Of a stretch of DNA of 64,000 nt, positions 19,001-24,952 are shown one piece after another. Positions within the stretch are counted from its first letter, which is position 1; each line of letters begins with the position of its first letter. The DNA is taken from contig CAUJIH010000101.1 in the NCBI GenBank assembly GCA_963205275.1, positions 1 to 64,000 on the forward strand. The letters are read 5' to 3'. Both the position numbers and the translations under genes were made by a program. Source of the stretch: Verrucomicrobiota bacterium. GTDB taxonomy: Bacteria > Verrucomicrobiota > Verrucomicrobiia > Verrucomicrobiales > DEV007. The notes under the pieces were generated by a model. It was not told the DNA's origin and did not search any database. It worked only from the letters and a program-made list of their open reading frames with translations.

Positions 19001-19639
19001 CTCAGCAGTCGTCCCGCATGGGCGAGCCAGCTTGTGACAGCCCTAGAGAGCGGGAAACTCTCAAAGGATCTCGTCCCCGGTGACGTAGCCGATCAGTTGC
19101 GATCTCATCCAGTGGAGTCCGTGCGCACCGTGGCTGCCAAGCTCTTCCCGCAGTCTCCCGCCGTCGGTCAGGACTTTAATGCCACCATCGCCCGCGTTGA
19201 AGACGTGCTGAAGAAAAACAGTGGGAATCCCTATGCCGGAGAGAAAATTTTTGACCAGCGCTGCGCCAGTTGTCACACTCTCTTCTTCAAGGGTGGAAAA
19301 ATCGGACCCAATCTGACCAATTATCAGCGTGATAACCTCGGCACTATGCTCATCAGCATCATCAATCCCAACGCTGAGATTCGCGAAGGCTTCCAGTTCG
19401 TCACGCTGAAGACGAAAGACGGTCGAACACTGGGTGGTTTCCTTCTTGACCGAGACAATCAGGTCACACTGCTCAGAGGACTCGACGGACAGGATCTCAC
19501 GCTGCCAGCCTCCGAAATCGAGTCCGTGGATTCCATGGGACGCAGCATTATGCCCGAAGGCCTGCTGGAGGGACTCGACGACCAGGCACTGCGCGATCTT
19601 TTCGCTTATCTGCGAATTTCTCAGCCCATCAGTAAATAA
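16058..19639 (+). CDS. PVC-type membrane-bound dehydrogenase with HEAT repeats and haem c domain
   Basis: A 1193-residue exported protein (signal peptide ending near SISQAAD). In order it has a beta-sandwich (about residues 45-165, including EVWINGVKIGSG); a beta-propeller dehydrogenase-like domain (about 220-600, with DTNGDGKFDTHKVF and LVWGPDGWIYGGQGS); helical HEAT-like repeats (about 615-1000); and a C-terminal cytochrome domain with the haem attachment site CASCH near residue 1068, with NPNAEIREGFQF downstream. This architecture is the PVC-type 'putative membrane-bound dehydrogenase' family abundant in Planctomycetes and Verrucomicrobia, believed to oxidise sugars in the periplasm. It overlaps the upstream gene by 4 nt. 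Family identity is strong; the substrate is unknown. Confidence 0.92.
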   Translation: MIPFMKNTLHSLLALRTRCVGLRAIFTPLTILGLVLASGPSISQAADWEPVKVPGAISADGPVWLRCWIKADNSFFNKHERNLFEESVGFHFNALPGAHEVWINGVKIGSGTDAVFQRYKVPVGTLVKDEWNEIAVRTAPVEGKVSFRDKAPFMMTYFVECVFEGDWELLRSSDYTPGKALAEKPARATFEDFRQSNRVLGRAEQVHGPSLPPAEAAKTFTTTDHLKVEQILHEPEVTQPFHFSFDARGRLWVMHSNQYPYPAGLKMLSRDHFYRAHYDKVPAAPPHHDKGADIVSIHEDTNGDGKFDTHKVFVEGLNMANAVLPGKGGTWVMNAPYLLFYPDADGDDVPDGDPVVHLAGFGFEDSHSAANSLVWGPDGWIYGGQGSTASCRVVRPGLDPENDPGTYFEGCMVWRYHPTTRAFEIFSEGGGNTFGLEFDSLGRLYSGHNGGDTRGWYFMQGGFYRMQGVDPGKFGPPRNPYAFGELPHLATEDKLVRFTHFGAFADGSAMPDPLKGVLMALDPLHNEVIASRWIHRGANFETQDIGKVVKSSDPAFRPVYAANAPDGSIYISDMYEFYIAHGQHYQNQIDPTTGRIYRLADQTKPLEKDYSLATKTPAELLDLLGHPNKWHRRMAVRLLAERADPATIPGLKARIAGSDGTVALHALWALSQMTGLDKETALHGLRHSDPSVRNWTVRLLGDQYGIQRNLGQAPERKQALPLELETFSALLDQAKFEPDPEVRAQMAATARRLDIAQGLPLLGVLVGHDEDLEDDFIPMLCWWVLEAHLPASVDEVVAFFKDPELWKKPILREQILPRVARRLSMEEKQQDLIHLSTLFQIAPDAEAAKFLLQGFEEAYRGRTVTGLPDALISAMAKAGGAPLGIRLRQGDPAAVKEALILIANPKAALDERLRFVRSFGELKNSEAVPVLLKIAETNGDTELRRAAFSSLGAYDMQEIAEKALTLLPTLPAEIRPAAFTLLSSRPAWASQLVTALESGKLSKDLVPGDVADQLRSHPVESVRTVAAKLFPQSPAVGQDFNATIARVEDVLKKNSGNPYAGEKIFDQRCASCHTLFFKGGKIGPNLTNYQRDNLGTMLISIINPNAEIREGFQFVTLKTKDGRTLGGFLLDRDNQVTLLRGLDGQDLTLPASEIESVDSMGRSIMPEGLLEGLDDQALRDLFAYLRISQPISK

Positions 19640-19675
19640 TCCCGTAGTTGTTATTCCCTTCATTTCACCTCTGCT

Positions 19676-20731
19676 ATGAACACCCCCCTTGATCGCCGTC
19701 GCTTCATCTCCCGCGCCATCGTCGCTTCTACCGTCGCCGCGAGCGCATCTTCCGGAATTTCGTTGATCGGCGAGGACAAAAAAACACTGCGCATCGGTCT
19801 GCTTTCCGCAGGAAGTTATGGGGCCTCCTACACCGGTACCCCTCAGCCTCGCACGCGAGGATCACACCACGGGACCGCCTTCGCCACGACCTTTAATGGA
19901 TTCGATGAGGAAAAGGTCAAGGCATTTAAGGGCACTTTCGTCCGTGCCACCAAGCACATCGATGGAGCCAAAGTGGTGAAAGTGTGGGACCCCAATCGCG
20001 ACGATGCCGCCGCACTGGCCGACGTCTGCTCCATCCCCACTGTCGCCGACTCACCCGAAGCCTGCATCCAGGATGTCGATCTGGCCTTGATCGTCGATGA
20101 CGGTAGCGGTGAGCAATGGAAATACGCCGAAGCCGCCCTGCGCGCCGGGGTGCCCACATTCTGCGACAAACCACTCGCCATGAACGCGAAGGACGCGGCC
20201 AAAATTGCATTCATTGCGAAGGAGACAGGAACCAAATTCATGTCCGCCAGCAGTCTGCGTTTCATCCCCGATGTCCTGAAGATGAAAGAGGACATGCAGA
20301 AACTGGGCAAGATTCGCCTTTGCACCGTTACCGGACCTGGTGATCTGATTTACTATGGCATCCACGCTCTCTCCATGGCCTATGCCCTGCTCGGTCCCGG
20401 CGTCATCAGTGCGCACAACGTAGGGCGTGAAAATGGCAACATCGTGCGACTTCGCCATCAATCCGACCTCGATATTTTGCTCATCGTAGGAGCCAGGGAA
20501 TACATGAACGCAGGATTCTCGATCCAGCTTCATGGCGAAAAAGGCAGTCTGCGCGTCGAACCCAGCCTGAAAGATCTCTACACCTACCTTCTAGAAAATT
20601 TCCTCGATCTAGTTCTCCACGACAAGGTCACCGTCCCCATCGACGAAGAAGTCGAAGTCATCGCCGCCTTGGAGGCTGGGAGAGTCTCGCTCGACACGGG
20701 GAAAGAGGTGATGCTGAAGGAAGTGATGTGA
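19676..20731 (+). CDS. Tat-exported Gfo/Idh/MocA-family oxidoreductase
   Basis: The N-terminus has a twin-arginine signal (RRRFISRAIVAS, residues about 7-18), predicting export folded with its nucleotide cofactor. The oxidoreductase domain follows: LRIGLLSAGSYG Rossmann motif, PTFCDKPLAMNAKDA (the 'DKP' form of the EKP motif with catalytic Lys) and a C-terminal alpha/beta domain. The GTPQPRTRGSHHGTAFATTF insert between strand 1 and helix 1 is typical of secreted PVC-group members. It lies 36 nt after the PVC-type cytochrome gene, suggesting both act on the same periplasmic substrate. It is the last gene before the defence operon. Confidence 0.88.
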   Translation: MNTPLDRRRFISRAIVASTVAASASSGISLIGEDKKTLRIGLLSAGSYGASYTGTPQPRTRGSHHGTAFATTFNGFDEEKVKAFKGTFVRATKHIDGAKVVKVWDPNRDDAAALADVCSIPTVADSPEACIQDVDLALIVDDGSGEQWKYAEAALRAGVPTFCDKPLAMNAKDAAKIAFIAKETGTKFMSASSLRFIPDVLKMKEDMQKLGKIRLCTVTGPGDLIYYGIHALSMAYALLGPGVISAHNVGRENGNIVRLRHQSDLDILLIVGAREYMNAGFSIQLHGEKGSLRVEPSLKDLYTYLLENFLDLVLHDKVTVPIDEEVEVIAALEAGRVSLDTGKEVMLKEVM

Positions 20732-20770
20732 TCCAGACATCTCTGTCTCAGCCTCCCTTTGACTGGACTA

Positions 20771-20794
20771 CAGACAGGAATGCTTGTGCCACAC
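20771..20794. repeat. Decayed REP hairpin
   Basis: cagacaggaatgcttgtgcc followed by ac resembles the window's REP family (stem cagaca, loop gga(a/t), returning arm tgtctg, then ccac) but has lost pairing in the second arm. It lies between the Gfo/Idh stop and the helicase start. A TTG inside it opens the longest frame of the helicase, which is why the helicase start was moved to ATG 20811. Confidence 0.6.
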
Positions 20795-20810
20795 GGAGTT
20801 TTGCCACCTC

Positions 20811-23800
20811 ATGCCTTCCTCTAATCATCCCACGCTTCAATCTACCATCTACGACAATCAATCTCGTAGGAAAGCAGGGGATTTTTTAAAGGAGCACATT
20901 CGCTCTGGCAGCGAGCTTTCCTTCGTATCCGCCTATTTCACCGTACACGCTTTCGCCGCACTACAGGACAAGTTAGAAAGTTCAGCCCATCTTCGCTTTC
21001 TCTTCGGTGATCCGACTTCACTTGCCAGTCTCGATAAAGACGGCAAGGAAGCCCGTCGATTCACTTTGGGGCCAGACGGACACGCGCTCACCATCGGCAA
21101 CCAACTGTCCCAAAAGCAAATCGCTCGCGAGTGCGCTGCATGGATTCGCCATCAGGTCGAGATCCGCTCCATGCAGGGATCCTTTCTCCATGGAAAGCTC
21201 TACCATATCCGGAATGGCGAAACCTCTCATGCCCTACTCGGCAGCTCGAATTTCACCGCTCCCGGTCTCGGGCTGGCGGCTGATGGCGGCAATGTTGAGC
21301 TAAACATCGCCATCGATTCGAAACGAGACACGGACGATCTGGAAGCTTGGTTCAACGAACTCTGGCGAGACGACTCCACCACCGTCGATGTCCGCGACAA
21401 AGTGTTGGCGGAGCTAGCACGTCTATACTCTGACAACTCTCCCGAGTTTATCTACCACTTGACCCTTTTCCACATCTTCCGCCACTACTTGGAGAACGCC
21501 GGAAATGTCGATGAGACACTCTCTCGCGTCGCCCTGCCTGACACCCACATCTGGCGCACTCTCTTCACCTTCCAGAAAGACGGAGCCAAGGCCGCCATCA
21601 ACAAGATTCTCTCCACCAACGGCTGCATCCTCGCCGATTCCGTCGGACTCGGAAAAACCTACACCGCCCTCGCCGTCATCAAGTTCTTCGAGCTACGCAA
21701 CGAGCGCGTCCTCGTCCTGTGCCCGAACAAACTCCGTCGCAATTGGACGGTCTACAACTCCAACAGCACCCTCAACCCCTTCGACAAGGACCGCTTCGGA
21801 TACCACGTCCTTTCCCACACCGATCTCTCCCGCGAATGCGGCGAGGCGGGCGGCCACGATCTCTCCACTTTCAATTGGGGTGCCTATGATCTCGTGGTGA
21901 TCGACGAGTCACACAATTTTCGCAACAACCGCATCCGCACCGCCACCGATCCGGACGAGAGCGTCCGCCGCACCCGCTACCAGCGCCTTATGGAGGACAT
22001 CATCCAGAGCGGCCAGAAAACCAAAGTCCTGCTCCTCTCCGCCACCCCGGTGAACAATGAGCTGGCCGATCTCCGCAACCAGATTTCCTTCATCGCAGGT
22101 GGCGATGTGACTCGCGACGAATCCGCCAATGCTGCGTTCGCAACCAGCCTCGGGATCCGTTCCGTGCGTGACACCACCCGCACTGCCCAGACCCATTTTA
22201 CCACCTGGTCGAAAAAGAACCCGGAGCAGCGCACCACCCGCGAACTGTTACAAGCCCTCGGCGGAGATTTTTTCAAACTACTCGATGGCCTCAGCATCGC
22301 CCGCTCGCGCAAGCAGATCGCCACCTACTACAAAGAGGAAATGCAAAAATTAGGCGGCTTCCCTGCACGACCCGCCCCAGTCTCTTTGCACCCGGCCATT
22401 GATTCCGCCAACAAATTCCTCTCCTTCGAGCAGCTCAACGAGGAAATCGACGCCCTCAAGCTCGCCCTCTACCATCCCACCAGCTACCTGCGCGACGATC
22501 TGTCACCCCATCTGCGTGCTGCCTATGAGGACAAAATCCTCGGCGGCTTTACCCAGCAGGGTCGGGAAAAAATCCTCGTCAGCATGATGAAAGTAAATTT
22601 CCTCAAGCGACTGGAAAGCTCGGTGGTCTCCTTCCGTCTCACCTTGGAGCGCACCATAGCCAAGATCGATGAACTCGAGCGCCGCATTGCTGCCTTCGAA
22701 GTACACGCTGACACCCATACCGAGCTAGATTTCGACGCTGTGCTCCCCGAGCAGTTCGAGGATCCCGAACTCGATCCGGACTTAATCAAAGGCTTCACCA
22801 TCGGCGGTCGTCGCCGTCTTCATCTCGCCCACCTGAAACTCGACGAGTGGCTCAAAGACGTGCGCCATGACAGGACTCAGCTCCAGTTTCTCCTTGGAAA
22901 AACCGAGAAAGTCACTCCCGAGCGCGATGCCAAGCTCGCCCGCCTGCGGTCCCTGATCGAGGGCAAAAGCTCTCATCCCTCCACCAACAAAGACGGAAAA
23001 CCTGTCCGAAAAGTCCTCATCTTCACCGCCTTTGCCGATACCGCCCGCTACCTTTACGATCAGCTCACGCCGCATTTTCACGGGCAGCTCGGCCTGCACA
23101 CCGCACTCATCGTCGGCGATGGCGACAACAGGACCACCCTCGGCACCGCCGATTTTGACGACATCCTCACCAACTTCTCCCCTCTTTCCAAGCGCCGCGC
23201 TGCGCAACCGCGCTTTCCGCAGGAGGAGGAAATCGACGTCCTCATCGCCACCGACTGCATCTCCGAGGGCCAGAACCTCCAGGACTGCGACTACTTGGTG
23301 AACTACGACATCCACTGGAACCCCGTCCGCATCATCCAGCGCTTCGGCCGAATCGACCGCATCGGCTCGCGCAATGAGGCCGTCCAACTGGTCAATTTCT
23401 GGCCCACCGAAGACCTCGACCGCTATCTGAAAGTGAAACACCGGGTGGAGGCCCGTATGGCCCTAGCCGACCTCGCCGCCACCCAGACCGACAACCTCTT
23501 GCAGCCGGAGCAGATCGAAGATCTCATCACCGAGGATCTGCTCTTCCGCGACAAGCAGCTCAAACGCCTCCAGCACGAGGTGCTCGACCTAGAAGACCTC
23601 GCGGACTCCCCCAGCCTCACCAGCTTTTCGCTCGATGACTTCCGGCTCGAACTCCTCCGCTTCCTCGAGAGCCGCCGTGCCGAGTTGGAGGAGGCTCCGC
23701 TCGGCCTCTATGCCGTCGTCCCTCCGCCCGATGGCCTCCGTCCCACCGTCCAGCCCGGGGCCATGTTCTGCCTGCGCCGAGCCTCCCAAGCAGAGCAGCG

Positions 23801-24227
23801 CTCCGATACGGGGGAGAAGTTGAACCCTCTCGCCCCCCACTTCCTCCTCTACGTCCACGATGACGGAGTGGTCCGCTACTCCTTCGCCCAGCCCAAGGAA
23901 ACGCTCAACCTGCTCCGCGCACTTACCGCTGGACACCCCCGCGCAATCCAGTCCCTCTGCGAGCAATTCGATGCCGCCACCCAAAACGGCACCGACATGC
24001 AACACTACGACAAACTCGTGCAAAGCGCTCTGCGCACCATCGAAAACACCTTCCAAAAGCGCTCCGCCACCCATCTTTTCTCCGGGCGCGATGCACTCTT
24101 GCCCACCCAAGAAGAATCTGCCCACGCCGACGATGGCGATTGGGAACTCGTCACTTGGATCGTCGTGCAAGCCCCGCAGTCTCCGGACAGTGGCAACTCC
24201 AACAGTGGAAACAAGCGCTCTGCCTGA
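20811..24227 (+). CDS. PLD-type nuclease fused to SNF2-family helicase (defence-type)
   Basis: A protein of about 1138 residues, start at ATG 20811 (MPSSNHPTLQ). The N-terminal 190 residues form a PLD/HKD phosphodiesterase-like domain: HGKLYHI and LGSSNFTAPGL match the HxKxxxx...GSxN catalytic pattern. An SNF2-type ATPase follows: Walker A in ADSVGLGKTYTA, DEAH-box form VVIDESHNF, motif III LLLSATPVNN and motif VI IIQRFGRIDRIGS near residue 840, with a helical insertion between the lobes. PLD-helicase pairs occur in restriction systems such as DISARM, where DrmC and DrmD are separate proteins; here they are one. It heads an operon with VapBC and an adenine methyltransferase. Predicted role: ATP-driven recognition and cutting of unmodified DNA. 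Confidence 0.88.
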   Translation: MPSSNHPTLQSTIYDNQSRRKAGDFLKEHIRSGSELSFVSAYFTVHAFAALQDKLESSAHLRFLFGDPTSLASLDKDGKEARRFTLGPDGHALTIGNQLSQKQIARECAAWIRHQVEIRSMQGSFLHGKLYHIRNGETSHALLGSSNFTAPGLGLAADGGNVELNIAIDSKRDTDDLEAWFNELWRDDSTTVDVRDKVLAELARLYSDNSPEFIYHLTLFHIFRHYLENAGNVDETLSRVALPDTHIWRTLFTFQKDGAKAAINKILSTNGCILADSVGLGKTYTALAVIKFFELRNERVLVLCPNKLRRNWTVYNSNSTLNPFDKDRFGYHVLSHTDLSRECGEAGGHDLSTFNWGAYDLVVIDESHNFRNNRIRTATDPDESVRRTRYQRLMEDIIQSGQKTKVLLLSATPVNNELADLRNQISFIAGGDVTRDESANAAFATSLGIRSVRDTTRTAQTHFTTWSKKNPEQRTTRELLQALGGDFFKLLDGLSIARSRKQIATYYKEEMQKLGGFPARPAPVSLHPAIDSANKFLSFEQLNEEIDALKLALYHPTSYLRDDLSPHLRAAYEDKILGGFTQQGREKILVSMMKVNFLKRLESSVVSFRLTLERTIAKIDELERRIAAFEVHADTHTELDFDAVLPEQFEDPELDPDLIKGFTIGGRRRLHLAHLKLDEWLKDVRHDRTQLQFLLGKTEKVTPERDAKLARLRSLIEGKSSHPSTNKDGKPVRKVLIFTAFADTARYLYDQLTPHFHGQLGLHTALIVGDGDNRTTLGTADFDDILTNFSPLSKRRAAQPRFPQEEEIDVLIATDCISEGQNLQDCDYLVNYDIHWNPVRIIQRFGRIDRIGSRNEAVQLVNFWPTEDLDRYLKVKHRVEARMALADLAATQTDNLLQPEQIEDLITEDLLFRDKQLKRLQHEVLDLEDLADSPSLTSFSLDDFRLELLRFLESRRAELEEAPLGLYAVVPPPDGLRPTVQPGAMFCLRRASQAEQRSDTGEKLNPLAPHFLLYVHDDGVVRYSFAQPKETLNLLRALTAGHPRAIQSLCEQFDAATQNGTDMQHYDKLVQSALRTIENTFQKRSATHLFSGRDALLPTQEESAHADDGDWELVTWIVVQAPQSPDSGNSNSGNKRSA

Positions 24228-24234
24228 TCCAATA

Positions 24235-24262
24235 GTAGAGCAGGCATCTCGCCCGCCTCTAC
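24235..24262. repeat. GTAG-footed inverted repeat (second REP-like type)
   Basis: The 28-bp inverted repeat begins GTAGAG and ends CTCTAC, with inner arms CAGGC/GCCCG and a 5-nt centre (atctc). It starts 7 nt after the helicase stop and lies upstream of vapB. The GTAG foot fits a REP, but the stem differs from the ACAATCCTGT family, so it may belong to another RAYT subfamily. It lacks a T-run and is not a typical terminator. Confidence 0.65.
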
Positions 24263-24323
24263 GAAACCCACCACTCTTCATCAGAACATTGACAAAAACC
24301 CATAAATATGGGAAACTTCCTCG

Positions 24324-24578
24324 GTGAAAACAACTCTCGAACTCCCTGACTCACTCTTCCGCGAGATCAAGGCCACCGCAGCTCTCAACGGAATGAAAAT
24401 TAAAGACTTCGTGGCTGAAGCTCTGATGGAAAAGCTCAAATCCACCTCCGCAAGCCCACTCCAGAAGCCTTGGATGCGAGGCTTCGGCGCGCTCGCCGAT
24501 CTTCGGGAGGAAACACGATCCATCGTGGCGGACATCGAGGAAACCTTCGGCCAGATCGATGAAGAACATCGCTCATGA
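24324..24578 (+). CDS. vapB: VapB-like ribbon-helix-helix antitoxin
   Basis: An 84-residue protein starting with a ribbon-helix-helix segment (KTTLELPDSLFREIKATAAL, then GMKIKDFVAEALMEKL), the DNA-binding fold of many VapB antitoxins, followed by a C-terminal segment with Trp/Gly (KPWMRGFGALADL) likely to wrap around the toxin. Its stop overlaps the vapC start by 4 nt (ATGA), the standard coupled arrangement. The start is a GTG at 24324. It should neutralise VapC and repress the local promoter. The pair lies between the helicase and methyltransferase genes on the same strand, so it may also stabilise the whole defence operon. Confidence 0.85.
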   Translation: MKTTLELPDSLFREIKATAALNGMKIKDFVAEALMEKLKSTSASPLQKPWMRGFGALADLREETRSIVADIEETFGQIDEEHRS

Positions 24579-24952
24579 TCCTAGATACCAATGCCCTTTC
24601 CGCCTGGGCCGATGGTAACCCCGCCTGCCGTCCGGCCTTTCTTGAGGCGACACGATTGGTGGTTCCTGCCATCGTGCTGGGCGAATACCTCTACGGCATC
24701 CGCCAATCTCGTCACCGCATGCGCTATGAGGAATGGCTGGCTGAAAATCTTCCCTGTGCGGAACTCAGGCCGATCCACGGCTCCACTGCTGGCTATTACG
24801 CCGACCTCCGCATTCATCTCAAAGCCCGTGGGACACCCATTCCGGCGAACGACCTGTGGATCGCCGCCATGGCCGTGGAACTCCAGCTTCCTCTTCTCAG
24901 CAACGACAGCCATTTTGACCTGATTCCCAGCCTAATCCGCCTTTCCTTCTGA
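24575..24952 (+). CDS. vapC: VapC-like PIN-domain toxin
   Basis: A 125-residue PIN-domain ribonuclease. The conserved acidic residues are visible: Asp in MILDTNALSAW (residue 4), Glu in IVLGEYLYGI (near 35), Asp in IPANDLWIAA (near 93) and Asp in LLSNDSHFDLI (near 112). VapC toxins cut tRNA or rRNA when free of VapB. It overlaps vapB by 4 nt, and its TGA stop is followed at once by the ATG of the methyltransferase (TGAATG), so translation of toxin and methyltransferase is probably coupled. All four catalytic positions are intact, suggesting an active toxin. Confidence 0.9.
   Translation: MILDTNALSAWADGNPACRPAFLEATRLVVPAIVLGEYLYGIRQSRHRMRYEEWLAENLPCAELRPIHGSTAGYYADLRIHLKARGTPIPANDLWIAAMAVELQLPLLSNDSHFDLIPSLIRLSF

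Noticed and set aside
20784-20810. TTG start for the PLD-helicase
   Set aside because: The added residues (MCHTEFCHL) come from a decayed REP and do not resemble the start of the PLD domain; ATG 20811 is preferred.
23589-24281. A 230-codon minus-strand frame opposite the helicase C-terminus
   Set aside because: Shadow of the helicase gene; Gly/Val/Glu-rich composition typical of antisense frames in this DNA.
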